The position numbers were made by a program, and so were the translations under genes. Shown here in pieces: positions 34,602 to 46,647 of a stretch of DNA of 64,000 nt (the stretch's first letter is position 1; every line of letters begins with the position of its first letter). The notes beneath the pieces are model-generated. The model was not told the origin of the DNA and searched no databases. It was given only the letters and a program-made list of their open reading frames with translations. Source of the stretch: Candolleomyces eurysporus (taxonomy: Eukaryota > Basidiomycota > Agaricomycetes > Agaricales > Psathyrellaceae); assembly GCA_027579435.1 (NCBI GenBank), contig JANBPK010000932.1:54333-118332 (forward strand). Reading direction: 5' to 3'.

Positions 34602-36851
34602 ATGACGGGTGAGATCCAGTGCGGTATCTGTTAGGATTGAAGTCTAACTCGATCCATTACTCCGCTCGTAGCCCGCGGTATTTCCCTCTCGCGTCTCGGA
34701 CTCGATATTCTCCTCCTACTATGCATTCTCCTCATGCTACTGTGGCCTTGGGGAGTCTTCGCAGTATTCCGCGCATCTGGAGGCATCCAAATGCCCGACA
34801 GCGTCGCTGAGTACGTCGTCAAAAACTTTCAACTAGTCACCGCCCTCGTCACATTCATCGGAACCCTCAATCGAATTGCGGCAACCTTCTTGTTCGGTTG
34901 TGCGATTACGAGGTATGGCCAAGAGTTCATCGGCCCCAAGATTGGGGACGAGGCCGTCACCGTGTTTGACGTGTCAGCCTTCATGGCATTTCGGCACCTG
35001 ACTCTGGTTTGGGGGTTGTCAGATTGGAGGATGCTCGCGCAAAAGCGCCAAAGATCCCTGCTAGTGCTTCTCTTCTTCACAGTCCTTGGTGGTTTTGCTA
35101 CCATCCCTTCCGGAACAGCGAGCTTGATCGCTCCCTCCAGGTTCAATAAGATTCAACCGCAAGAGCTGAAGGGATATGAGCTCGATTTCACATCGCAAGA
35201 TCCTCAGTGTGGATCGTGGCTTGCAGAGAGCGGGAGATTTCCGTCGGGTTGGTGCAGGCAGATGGTTCGTTTTTACTTTGTCTCACCGATAGATAGCGTA
35301 CTTGAAGACTAATAATGCTCTTACTATATAGGTTCAGGATACTGCCACCCCCGCCTCAGAAATAAGTGGTTCTCTTAGAACGGACCGTACCTCAGATAGC
35401 ACCGTCCGTGGTGGGCGCTCGAGGCAAGACGGGGCGGGGGGTCGTTCCACTAGCATAATAGACAGCGCGGGACTAACTTACGGTCTGATGGAAAGGCGAC
35501 AGCAAGCACAGTCGCAGCGGGGAACTTGCCTTTCAGAGAACAAGATGCTTGATATCCTCGATTCGGGCCGTGACAATGTACGTCTGATCCTCGTGGTCGC
35601 ATTTTCTATCCTCATATCTTATCTTATATATTCTCGGTACTTGCAGATGCTTACATTGATGCCTCATAAAGAGTATCAGCTCCTCCCGAGGCTGCTCAGC
35701 ACTGAAGCAGGAGTCCCATTTCTTGGCTCAGCAAGGGGTGTTCTTCCGCTAGGACCCAATAGTATCCCTGTTTTAAGGTCCCTGTGGAACTCATCGAGTC
35801 TTTTCGTCAATTCTACGGCAAGAAGAGGAATCCTATCGTACAACTACACCATACCACAGCAAGGATTCGGAAACCATGTTAGTTGTAACTACACTGACGC
35901 GAGCCCTATCACGTTCGATGCTGGTGCCGCGTCGGACGACCTTCGGTATGGTGGGGATTGCGGAGATGGGCAGACCTCTTTATTTGACTCCTCGGGGGCC
36001 GGGAATAACACGCAGAACGGACTGGCCTTCATGGCGTGCAAAGGTGTCGCCACCCAGTCACCCGAGGCAGGAGACCCCACCTACTACATCCATTTGCGAG
36101 GTGGCAAAGGTCCAGGCTACTCCACGTTCGTCGGCAACATAACCTGCAAGGTGTCACCAATGCGTTCTGAAATATTTTCGGTAACATATAGTACCGACCA
36201 AGCATACTTCACTACCAGCGACGTTAATCCTTCATCAACAGTGACGAATCTGAGCACCCATCCCGCTTTCATCCAATCGTCGACTCATATCCTGGGGGAG
36301 TTGGTGAGCTGGGCTCAGCGCTGGAACTCCAACATGGTCGCGGAGTCGGTGGCCACAGTTGGCGTCAAACTCTTCGAACTTCCCCAAGCCGAACGTGATC
36401 TTGAGTACCTTCCGCTGTATGCAGCTACGATTCAGGGTGTCCTTGAATATGTGGTGAGTCTCTGAGCAGTTTATCGTGATACCGTATGAAAGCTCACACA
36501 GTCGAATCACAGGCAACATACCTCAGAATACATCTACTACAGCAATCCCCGCCGGATTCGTGTTTTCGCATGGTAGAAGGGTCGGTTGACTATACTGTGA
36601 TGGGTTGGTCCGCCGTTACGAGCTACGTGCAGATAGCGTTCCTTCTCCCGATGACGATCCTGAACCTCACAACCCTTGTCATCCTCCTCGCCGCAATGCG
36701 CCTGGGGGGTTCGAGATATAACTACGACTTCGAGCCAACAGATACACGATCGCTGCTCGGTGCATCGGTTGGAGGCAAAGGGTCGCGAGAGGACCATCAT
36801 TCTGCGGTTGACTGGGAAGATAGGGTGACGTATCGGGTGGGGACAGCTTAA
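34602..36851 (+). CDS. Large membrane protein with predicted extracellular domain
   Basis: Unknown function; the architecture is common among Agaricomycete hypothetical proteins. Exon 1 is seven bases (34602-34608), followed by a 63-base intron and exon 2 from 34672. Near the N-terminus is a strong membrane segment ('LLLLCILLMLLWPWGVFAVF'), then further segments at about residues 60-90 and 150-165 ('LLVLLFFTVLGGFATI'). The next intron is 35265-35331. A long, Asn/Thr/Cys-containing region follows ('YNYTIPQQGFGNHVSCNYTD' near 35850) with several N-glycosylation sequons, probably outside the cell. After an intron ending near 36509 comes a final membrane segment ('VQIAFLLPMTILNLTTLVIL') and a polar tail ending RVGTA. 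The stretch 35578-35646 has gtacgt...ttgcag ends and is divisible by three, so it may be an intron or a coded membrane segment. About 640-665 residues. Confidence 0.75.
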
Positions 36852-37250
36852 TTTATCAGTCATCGCTGGGGGGTCTCCTGATGATGTTTTGAATGGACTC
36901 ATTGATCACATTTTTGTTCCTCCGTACATATTTAGTACCACTAGAACGGATTTTTCTCCAGAGAGCTCAGTACTAGTACCACGTGGCTTGAGTTGTATCG
37001 TTTACTTTGCTATTTCATATTTCAGACGAGGGCTAAGAGAGAGAGGCCGAGAGCGAGAGTCAGGTGGGAGTCGCATCAGAGTAGAACGAGGAGTAAAGTC
37101 TTCCGAAAGAAGACAGCGTTCGCCCCAAAGATGCTTGGTCTCCCTTCATCTTCAGTGAGCGTATGGAGCATTCATTTATAGCTGTTGATATTGGGCTCTT
37201 CAGACATCTTGTGCAGTGGTGTCCTTCTAAAAGTTTAACTCTGTCTAAAT
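36852..37250. other. Short intergenic stretch, purine-rich
   Basis: A purine-rich run at about 37025-37075 and nothing else I can support. Segmental unit U5 starts just after it. Confidence 0.4.
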
Positions 37251-39300
37251 TGCTGTTGAGACTTTTTATCACGCATTCATGCATCCCTAGCCAAAATTCA
37301 TAACAACTCTGTCAATGTGTCGAGTCGAAGTTGGTCGGGCTATATCGTTCATTCGAAGAATCAGGACGCTTCGCATGCCCACTGGCATTCGGTGTCGACG
37401 TCCGTGATTGTAGCCACTCAGACTAGTCAACCTGCCGATGATGGCTCAACCAATGGTAAGAACTGACTGATGCATAACAAACTGGGGTAGAAGTTGAAGA
37501 TAAGACAGGAAGCGAGTCGTAAGATTGACGTTAACATGAAACTTGAGAGTTGCCTTTGGTATCGCATCGAGGGTTTGCAGTTTTTTTTGGGAGGGTCAAG
37601 CAAATTCTTGCTTTTGTATCTATGCGTGCGTCTATAAGATAGCACGATGAGCCGACCGAGAGGAAGTCTGGGCTTGGGAGAGAAAACGGAAAACATGGAG
37701 ATTATTGAAAAGTCAAAAGAGTAAAACGGCCGACTGACGCCAACCTCACCTTGGAGCCTCGAAATACCAAGTCATGAGCGCTGAACATCAAATTTCGAAC
37801 TTGTAGCGCATTAGGAGAGATCCGTGCACCCATTTGAGGACACTCAGTGATTCATCGACCGACAGATGGCAAATTGTTGATACTATGCTACTCAAGCTGC
37901 TCGTACATAGAAAGTTGGCCTACATAGACCTAAGATTATTCGATTCACACGATCGAGACATACGCACGTATGATTTTGAACCCAACACAGCAGAGCACGA
38001 TTCCGTCAATTAATTCCTCCTCACTCAGCATCGCAGCCTTCTGAATAGGCTTTGCCACTCTGGATAGGCGTGAATTTGCCTTGGATCATCAAGGACGATG
38101 GCAAAGAAAACGAAGGAGCAGGCTCATACGACCCCGACACTCTTTCCCNTCAGTCTATGGCCGCGAGGTGCAGGCTTCAAATCTTTCGACTCCATGCTCC
38201 CGCATGCGGTCTTCTCGCCTCGCTGCGTTGGCCCCACTCCGGGGAAATGGTGATGGGTGCGGGGGNATGGATGCCGAGGACGAGCTTGAGAGGCGGGTGG
38301 TTGACCTCGGTGACCATTGTGAGGAGCCACCTAGACATCCGACGATTTGGGATATGACTCGAAAGGAGGAGCGTCGGCTCGGACTTTTCAATTGGCCCTT
38401 TCACGTAATCTAGAGTAGCTTGCTAAAGAGAAACAAAGGGTGGATGACTGGTTGGAGAGGCGCCAGTTGGTCGGGAGCACTGGTTGCAATAGGCGTCAAG
38501 ATGAGTTTTGACGTCTCGTTGGACGATCGAGGAGAGTAGGCGATGGTGAGAACGTAGTACTAGCGTTCTGGTTGGATGGGAAGAAGTACTCGTAAGCGGA
38601 GAACGGGAAGCGGTTCCGTACAGAAGAAGGGAACACGCAGGCGAAGGTTTCGAGGATGCAATAGGGGAGGGAGCAACCTTGGGTTGAGGAGACTGAGAGC
38701 TAAAGTTAAAGAGCAAATTATAGGGCTAGTCTGCGTAATATGGTGAAGATGGAGGGAGGAATAGGCAGGAGTAGGGACGCACTCGAGAGTGAGAAATCTC
38801 CATGATCTACCCGCACGACGGTTCCCACAGCCAGCCCTCAAGATGGTGCTTGTTGAAGCCATGACGTCTGCAGTGTGCACTTCTGCGACGAGAAATGTGT
38901 AACAGCTCTCAGCCGTCCAAAGAGCCAACAGAGAGGGAGAGCGGAGGTGACAATCCTGGTCAGCAATCAGCCTCGGAAACCCGATACGACAACAGCAACG
39001 ACAGGCACACCTCTCTAGTAACGAGACACCTGAAGCTTCCACGAATCGAGGCAAGGTGTAGACTATGGCCGGGCCTTGATAGCCAGTGGTTGGAGGGAGC
39101 TTCTCGTCGTCGTGGGAACCTAAATCTTCGGCTTCGGCTGCCGGCCCAACAGATGATATAATCACCTCGACACCGGTCTGCAAAAAGTGAGAAGAGATAG
39201 AAGGCCGGCGAGAGCAATACAGAGCACCTAACCAGATTGAGGTACCAACGCCGAAAGCGACATGCTTGGGATCGCGGTACACCTTGTTATATTAGGCTTG
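37250..39300. repeat. Dispersed segmental unit U5
   Basis: It begins near 'tgtcaatgtgtcgagtcgaa' (about 37310), parallel to 'ttaatgtgtcgactcaaagt' of U6 (about 42344). It then has 'cgcttcgcatgcccactggc' (about 37368), a decayed 'ttgcctttggtatcgcatcg' segment (about 37551) and an MPDU1 pseudogene. U5 and U6 are closer to each other than to U1-U4. Confidence 0.65.
38040..39280 (-). pseudogene. MPDU1-like pseudogene 4
   Basis: Minus-strand pieces correspond to MPDU1 in order. The QRASTP-repeat region lies near 38030-38060. The region matching 'FGCLARLFTTFTEVNDP' lies near 38300-38350 as 'GCLGGSSQWSPRSTT' with shifts. The region matching 'SIQNVIITFLIIAYSPRSSN' and 'STSVATVASAYALANVS' lies at about 38440-38600. 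Upstream flank extends to 39280. A 240-codon open frame on the minus strand (38560-39282) crosses these pieces out of the ancestral frame and is not a gene. The n at 38149 and 38266 mark uncertain runs. Confidence 0.7.
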
Positions 39301-39398
39301 TGGGCGTTCATCTGGACCGATGGAAGCAATCTCCGGGCAGATAGGAATAGAAAGTGGCCAAAGAGCGGGACCCGTGTCTGATGCTGCGACATGAGCGG

Positions 39399-39406
39399 TA
39401 TAAATA
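39399..39406 (+). promoter_or_regulatory. TATA box of copy D
   Basis: TATAAATA lies 41-48 bases upstream of the ATG chosen at 39447, which supports that start over the upstream in-frame ATG at 39354. Confidence 0.5.
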
Positions 39407-39446
39407 TAACACTTTGCGGCGAAAATCAATCTCTTATATCCCCTCG

Positions 39447-41182
39447 ATGATCCTTCTCTTCCTCGCTCTTCAATGCCTATACGATCTCGCTTCCACCGCT
39501 CCCGCCGGCGGCGTAACAACTACGACTCTCGAATCAGCCGACGGCTCCGGCGCGGTGACCTATATCACCAATTATCGCTCAACAGCTCAGATCGTCACGA
39601 GCTGCATTTCTACTGTTTTGCTATGTACCTGGTTCATGATTCACCCAGACGTGTGTGGACCCAAGTCGACTTGGAGGCAGAGGGCTAGGAGGAAATTGGA
39701 ATTGCTTGCGTGGGCGCTGCTGATGCCGGAGCTAGTCATGATGTGGGCATGCAACCAGTGGTTTGGGGCACGAGAGATCTCCAGAAAAATAGGTTAGCTT
39801 GAGCACACTTTCATTTCTTCACAAAGCCGAGCTGATATTCTGTGGAGGCGGTCAATGGAGTATGGTCGAAGGTCATTTCCTCCAGATNGGGGGNCATCAA
39901 GTTCACGTTCAAGGGAGAGAATGAGAAACTCGACCTTGAAAAAATCCTGAACCCAGAGTGCGAGGATCACTTTGATGGGCTCGCTTTTTTNGGACGACAT
40001 AGATGAGGCACCTGTGCGGGCCCAACAATTTGCCCTTGCTATGCGTCGAGAACTTCGAAGCCTGCACAGACACGTGACCCCGGATGAGATCGCAGATCGC
40101 AGCAAAGGCGACACGCTTTCCAAAACGATTGTACTCGTTCAAACTACATGGTTCACCGTTCAATGTATCGCCCGTACAGCGCAAGGCTTAGCAGTCACCG
40201 AACTGGAAATCGTCACCCTGGCGTACACCGCGCTGAACGGAGTGATGTGTTTCCTCTGGTGGAGGAAGCCGCTTGACGTTCAGTGCCCCGTCGTGATAGA
40301 GCTTGACCATGGCTGGATCCCTGAAGAGAGTGCAGCTCCGTTGGCTCTTGAGACCTCAGGATTAAAATCGAACACGGAGATGTACAGTGACTCGGAGACT
40401 CAGGCTTTGATAACGGCAGAAGAAACAATGTCAGAAGAGAAGAAAGCAGAGGGCACTTCGTTGCGTCCCATATTCTCCAAATTGCATGCCACCTCAATAT
40501 TAGGTTCGTCCTTTGGATGCTACTTCACTTGTTCCTTGCATAACCGAAACCGACATGATTCCTCAGTCACGAAATGGTGTTCTCAGCTCCGGACCCACTT
40601 GCCGAGCCCGGGCCACATCCTTAGTATGACATTGTTGAGCCTTGCAAACGGTATGTTTCGATCTTTCATCGAATAGGAATTGACCTTAACAATATTTACA
40701 AAAAAGGAATATTGAATTGCGTCAAATCAGGGGGAATGTTATTCGGCGTCGATGAATTTGGAGGAGACGGCCGTTTCAACAGCTACACCAAAGACGACGG
40801 CTTAGGGTACTACCTGTCTGCCATAGTGGTCAGCCTCCTGGCTTCGCTGTTTGGAGCAATCCACTGTATCAGTTGGTCATTCCCCTTCCCTAGTTCTGGT
40901 TTCCAGACTCTTTGGATAATCTGTTCCATGTTCATCACTTTCTCTCCGCTGTTTCTGGCGCTCGTGCCTACTTTGTTCATGTATGTCACTCATGCTATTT
41001 CATCTCCAGATCCTCCCGATGCTCTGTATTGGTTTCTGATTCTTCTCGGTTTCGTCGTTCTACCTCCTTTCTACATAGTCGCTCGCATCATTCTCCTTGT
41101 AATCGCATTTCGTAGTCTTTCCGCAATTCCTGCTACAGGCCACCAGTCTATTGAGTGGGCTGACTTCATACCACACATTTAG
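39447..41182 (+). CDS. Membrane-protein family copy D
   Basis: Paralogue of copies A-C; function unknown. The start at 39447 gives a signal-like MILLFLALQCLYDLASTAP. Exon 1 has 'CISTVLLCTWFMIHPDVC' and 'LVMMWACNQWFGAREI'. In exon 2, 'MVEGHFLQMGGIKF' is read if the n at 39886 is a base and the n at 39893 is not. Near 39991 'LAFLDDIDEAPVRAQ' is read if that n is omitted. The core 'ADRSKGDTLSKTIVLVQTTW' and 'FLWWRKPLDVQCP' follow. The C-terminal exon from about 40710 has membrane segments ('LLASLFGAIHCISWSF', 'FLILLGFVVLPPFYIVARII') and ends 'GHQSIEWADFIPHI'. It faces away from the MPDU1 pseudogene at its 5' side, as copy C does. Confidence 0.75.
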
Positions 41183-42260
41183 CTATTCAATTCCACTCCT
41201 TACCATTTGCTTTCCCCCTCCTCCTCGCACCGTCTCTTGCTGCCACCACAGACTCTGCCTAACACGTCCACTGGCATACAGTACTCTTGTATTGTGTAGC
41301 TCTACCATGTATCGTCGATTTCTGTATTTACGTACATCTTCTTGTTTCTTTCCCGATTTATCGTTTCAACGTTGTCCTTGTAGTACCGGGATTCCCCTGA
41401 CGGGCTTTTCAAGCGGTTACAGGATACTGATTGACTTCCAGACCTTTACGTGCATCTTGAATCGACATCAACCAACGTTCCCATCAAGGGTCCGAGAAAC
41501 CGGGGTTGGGGAAAAGGTCCTCGGTAAATGCGCCCTACGCTTTCCTCGCTCGCTCTGTCATTGACTGTCAGTAGAATGAGTGAGAGCCAGTGAGTCAAAG
41601 CACTCGTCTCTGGGCTGACCTTAACTGATCGAGCATTTTGTAGTGGGTTTGTTCCTCGAGTTGGACGAAATTCAAAAGGCCTAAGAACGACACATCGGGA
41701 ATGCGAGAGTACGTACGAAGTGAGAGTAATTATGAGAGCGAGTGAGTTCTAGGGAGAATCGTTGTTTATGGAAGCTATAATCGAAGGGCTTTAGCTTGTC
41801 CTGTTTAATTTGGTAGAGAAATATACACCGGTCCGTAAGAGGAGTAGGAGAACCTGAGAGGAGACTAAGTTCAGAGAAATCCTAGAAGCGTAGAGGTGGT
41901 AAAGAAACGAGAAATACAAAGACCACTATGAGCTAAGTAGCGCGACGCACTGAGAACCATATGAAAACCTGCCACGATCGGGACGTGCAGCACTAAGTGT
42001 CCAGTACACCATACATACCTCCGGAATTTCTCCGCACACTCGATCTTTTCTTTCTTCCTCCAACTTGGACTCACTCCCTCCTCAGAGAGGTCATATAGAG
42101 CTGCAACTGGAGCTTCATTTGCTCTGGTACTTGCAGGACAGAAATCCAGAGGGACTATTTCAAGCGATACCACCTGAGGTGCAGCTCGAATGTCTGAACC
42201 AAGTCAAGTCTAGTCGAGTGGTTTAAATCCTTCGTCACGACCCATATTCTTCAGACGTCC
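41183..42260. other. Intergenic; nothing supported
   Basis: Pyrimidine-rich at 41200-41240, then mixed sequence with short open frames. No repeats or RNA genes seen. Confidence 0.4.
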
Positions 42261-44200
42261 GGCATTGCCACGCTTTGAGCTGACGATATTTGAGAGCGTC
42301 TACTTACGCATCGGCATCCTAACAAAATTCTCTTGCAGCTACATTAATGTGTCGACTCAAAGTCAGTAGGGCTCTCTCGCTAATTCTGGAAAAGAGTCAA
42401 GAAGCGTCGCATGCTCACTGGTATTCGGTTGACAACGTTCATCCGTTCAGCCACTAAGGCCAGTGAATCTAGCGGTTATGGATACAACTAGAGGGAGAAA
42501 TGATTGACGTGCTAGAAAATGCGACAGAGAAGGAGGAAGAGACAAGGAAGAGAGTTGTCAGTCAGACTGTAACATGACACTTGAGCGTTACCTTTATTAT
42601 TGAATCAAAGATTTCCAGTTCTTACGACGGTTAAGCAAAGTTTTTCATTTTCATGTGTCAGTGAGTCTGCAAGGCGAAAAAAGAACCAACCGAGATGAAG
42701 TCCAGGATTTGAGGAGAAAACATGGAGGATTTAAAAGAGGAAAAAGACCGACGGACGCCAATTTCACCTCGTAATCCGGACGAATTAGATAATGAACATG
42801 GATTTTCGAACCTGTAGCGCACTAGGAGAGGTCCTTTCACCCATTCGCTATGACACAGTTCATTAAACGGCAGACGGTCAACCGTGAGTACTATGGTGTG
42901 CACACAAGCCGCCCTTACATCGAAGCCACCCTGGATATATTTCGAACCCACACAAAAGAGACTAACGTACAATTTTGAGCCTGACATAACAGAGCACAGA
43001 TCCTGTATAGCAGAATGAACCACCTTCCCGACTGCACTATTCCTTCCCCGCTCGGCTGGACAGTCGTTAGCCCTCTGAGCGCGCCTGGATCGATGACGAG
43101 TCCAGCAAAGAAAACGAAGGGGAAGGCTCATACGACACCACCCAGCGCTCCTTCCCTTACTGCGGCCGTGGGTGTAACGGGTGCGACGTTCAAATCTTTC
43201 GACTCCAGGCTCGTGCCTTCGGTCTTCTCGCCCTCGCTACGTGATCCCTACTCGCAAGGAACCGTGATATATGCACAGCTTGATTCCGAGAAAGAGTTTG
43301 ACGTAGGGGTCGTTGAATTCGGGGCCCTTTGTGAATAGCCACGCTAGACATCTGAGAGATTGCGAAGGAGAATCGGCTCGTGACCTTCGGTCAGGCGTTG
43401 TCTGATATGTGAGAGTTTGCTGGATATCGAGCTTGCCAAACGGCTGATTCGTCGTAAGAGATCTTTGTCAGAGCACAAGCGCTTTCTCCAGTCGCAATCG
43501 ACGTCGAGACGGATTTTGACATTTTGTTAAATGGTAGATGTGGGCAAGCAGTGGTGAAGAACGTGGTACTGGAGTTCTGGAGGAATGGGAGAACGGGAAG
43601 TGGTTCCGTTCGGAGATGAAGAGGATCATAAGGCAGGTTAGGGTTTCGAGGACGTGAGGGGAGGGAGAGGCCTCGGTATGGGAGAAATTTGAGGGCTACA
43701 TTTATAGAGCAGATCATAAGTAGTTAGAATGCGTCATATGGTAAAGATGGAGAGAGGAAAAAGCAGGAGTAGGGACGCACTCGAGGGTCTGAGTAGCCTT
43801 CACAATCGACCCGCGCTCCACGATTCCCCCGGACAGGCCTTAAGGTGGTGCGTGTTTGGAGCGTGACACGTCTGGGATGTTCAGCTCTGCGACGAGAGTC
43901 GTGTAGCACTTCTACAACCGCACACATAGCCAGCGCCAACGGCAACAGACGAACCTATCGGACGATGGAAGCACCCGATGCCTCCATGAAATAAGGCAAA
44001 GCGTCTCGCATAGCTTTCATGGATGACTGCATACCTGATGTAGATAGCGCATTGGGGAGATTTTAAGCCTGTCGTGCTCCTGGGGCCTGATGAGTGTAAG
44101 GAGTAGGACGACCTTATCGCCGTGTGAACCTGAGCTTCGTCCGCCTGATCCGCAGCCATGTTACACCAGTTATTTCCCGTCAATTGAATTCCCTTTCTCT
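42260..44200. repeat. Dispersed segmental unit U6
   Basis: It has 'tgtcgactcaaagtcagtag' (about 42350), 'gcgtcgcatgctcactggta' (about 42406), a decayed counterpart of the 'tgcctttgacatcg' segment (about 42590), and an MPDU1 pseudogene. It is closest to U5. Confidence 0.6.
43030..44190 (-). pseudogene. MPDU1-like pseudogene 5
   Basis: Near 43440-43560 the minus strand reads 'SKSVSTSIATGESACALTKI', matching SKFISTSVATVASAYALANV of MPDU1. The 'LPSRPRNPNLPYD' piece near 43640 corresponds to LPSYVLETLSYAI in another frame. At about 43790-43860 the GGSIMKVPQIL region is recognisable as 'gtggagcgcgggtcgattgt'-type sequence. Frames are broken in several places. Confidence 0.65.
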
Positions 44201-44814
44201 TACGTGCCCATTATCATAGGACCAATGCTATTGCAATAACTAGCTCTGCTGGCCGTAGCCCTCTTTTGTCCGGCTATCACTTCTTGAAGTCGAGCAATGG
44301 CAAATCGTGATTACATCGGGCTTAGAATTCACCCTCCAGTTAGTGTTTCCTGGTTCGAGTTTGCCTTTTTTNACTTGAAATTCTGATGTTCTTGGTACCG
44401 GTAAATCATACCCATTCCTTAGACGGTCAAGAAATACCTGATGGATAAATGTAGGACCCATCTCATATTGCTTTTTCACCTCACGCTCATGACAAGCTCG
44501 CCAGCCAATTAGGACTCCCCGCCATCTTCATCCCAACTCGGAGGTCGATTCGTCTGGCGTCGGATGTATCCAGACTCCCAAGATATGTGAGTCAGAGAAC
44601 CCTTTTGGGAACTACGTATGGTTGCAGGCAAGGGAAGTAACTATCAATGAGCAGAGGACAATACCTAATATTGGTTTGATCGCACATTCTTTCCCAAAGA
44701 CAATTCACCCACCGCTCACGTTCGAAGAAATCACATAAAATGTACCATGCGCACAACACTATACCTCAAACTCAATCCGTAGACCATACTCTTGTGCTAA
44801 TCCACCCAACGTCA
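44201..44814. other. Intergenic; nothing firmly supported
   Basis: A minus-strand open stretch (44240-44479) contains an n at 44372 and has no recognisable motif. The rest is likely the 3' flank of the DUF1996 gene. Confidence 0.35.
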
Positions 44815-46647
44815 TCAGAGAGGAGATGCTGTAACGGCCGGCCCAGGTCCAGAGTTCGCTTTCGTTGGCTTCGAGTCACACAGCGGCACCAAAGCACCCC
44901 AAGTGGTAGGTGACTCTCCATCCCAACAAACAGTGTAAGGCGGGGTGACGACTGCTGGTGTAGCTGTAGGAGTAGGAGTTGCGGTTAACCAAGTGGTCAG
45001 GGCGCCACAATCGGCGGGGGCTTGTGTGGCAGAAGTGGGTCCATCTTGAACGGGGTTGCAACCGGGGAGGCGCTCGATGTCTGAACGTTCACAAGGTCAA
45101 TGTTAGTACCTCGTGTTAAAAAATCTGAAGTCTCGATGCGTGAGGGACATATATACGTACATTGGTCCTCAACAACCTCATCAATCTTATTCGCTTGACG
45201 ACAATTGTTCATCGTCTCCATGTCTTGAGTTGTGAGAACAGGGCAGTTCCACGGGACACCATCGCCGCCCGTGCAGACATCCATCGCACGTTGGAGGGAG
45301 TCGCCTTCCCAGCCAAAGAGGTAGTCGGCGTGTTGTCCAAACCCAGTCCTAATGTTCAAGGACGCTCAGAAGTCACAATTGAGAACGATAACGGCAACAA
45401 GGTATGACTCACGGATCACCCATACTAAAGACGAAAGGTTGCGTTCCGTCCTTTGGCCAGATTTCGGGGTCGTTGAACTGCCGAGTGTCCCAGATGATTT
45501 CGATGAACAGAAGAGGCAATCGAACGGGGTGGGTAGCCGGACAGTCTGTTCCGAATATGTGCAGACCAGTAGAAGAGGTGTCCCCAGGGAAGGCAACGTG
45601 GCTCTGTCACAATCAGTCAGCCGATAACTATCTAGCAATGATTGACCCTGAGATGAGAATATGGAAACATACTGCATGGTCAGGTGAGTCGAGATTAACA
45701 CCATCCCAGCATCTGTCAAAGTAGTGGGATCAGTACGAGTGTTACATGCCAGGCGGACATTGGCGATAGAAACGCACTGAGGGAAGTAAATGTTCGACCT
45801 AATTCCATGCTCACACATCTTATTCGGAAGATGGAACGTATCACCAGGATAGCCGGGAACAGCATTCGCCAATGGGTCTTCAGTCTCAAAGCATCGATAG
45901 CTCGTCTGCCTGTACTCAGGGCTCGTCGTTGGTATGTCGTCAGTGCGACGCAGAGGATGACCAACGATCATTCGGAATCCCTGTCGACGGTGAGAGTAAT
46001 ATGTGAGCGTGTTCGCAGAAGGCCAGGGTAAAGAATGATGAACATGGACTTACAGGAGCGAATGCGGTGATGTTCAGGTTCTTGGTAGGAGGTCCGGGCT
46101 GGAAGTAGTATATAGTCATACCTCCAGCCTGGTATCCAGGACCGGTGTTATGGTTCGCCATTTGAGGGACCTGGCATTCGATAAGCAGGTAAGTTAACAC
46201 CTACACAATAGTCGATATAGATAGATACTTACTCGAAGATACGATCCATTCGGATGCCTGAAGTACATGACCGCGGTCCAGTAGTTAGACTTGTCTTCGG
46301 CGAATCGGCAGGTAGTGCATGTAGCTGCCTTCGCTGGGTCCAGAACGCTGGGATCCATGGTGAAATTGAATCTATCGAAGCAATCGTACGCTATGAGACT
46401 ACTGTTTACAGAGAAGGCCGGATGACTCACGCGTTCCCGCCGACAATTTGATGAAGATGGGGAGAAACTATCCCTGGAGTCACAAGCCTATATCAAATAA
46501 GTGTCGATCCCTCCATGTCCCTTCGATCAGAAAAGAATATCCTCACGGGTCTGAACGCTCAGTAACGAGCTGTGAGCATGGGAAGCGGAGCAACGCATGT
46601 GCCAAAGGTGCGAGGAGCACACTCGCAGCGAACGATTTCCACTGCAT
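44815..46647 (-). CDS. Secreted DUF1996-domain protein
   Basis: A secreted fungal protein of the DUF1996 family; its biochemical role is not established. The start at 46647 gives the signal peptide MQWKSFAASVLLAPLAHA. Then comes the family hallmark 'VSPHLHQIVGGNAFNFTM', 'YWTAVMYFRHPNGSY', 'MTIYYFQPG', 'GFRMIVGHPLRR', 'GIRSNIYFPQ', 'IIWDTRQFNDPEIWPKDG', 'FVFSMGDP' and 'TGFGQHADYLFGWEGDSLQR'. The last exon begins by splicing near 45080 to 'YIERLPGCNPVQDGP' and continues through a Thr/Pro linker ('TWLTATPTPTATPAVVTPP') to a short C-terminal tail ending TASPL. Seven or eight short introns are needed. All expected conserved blocks are present and intact. An alternative ATG lies ten codons upstream (46677). 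Confidence 0.88.

Noticed and set aside
38560..39282. 240-codon minus-strand open frame
   Set aside because: It runs across MPDU1-derived exon and flank pieces out of the ancestral frame, so it is a chance opening of a pseudogene.
44350..44372. Possible tRNA T-loop 'ggttcgagtttgcc'
   Set aside because: No matching acceptor stem or anticodon arm upstream; it is followed by a T run with an n, not a CCA-ready end.
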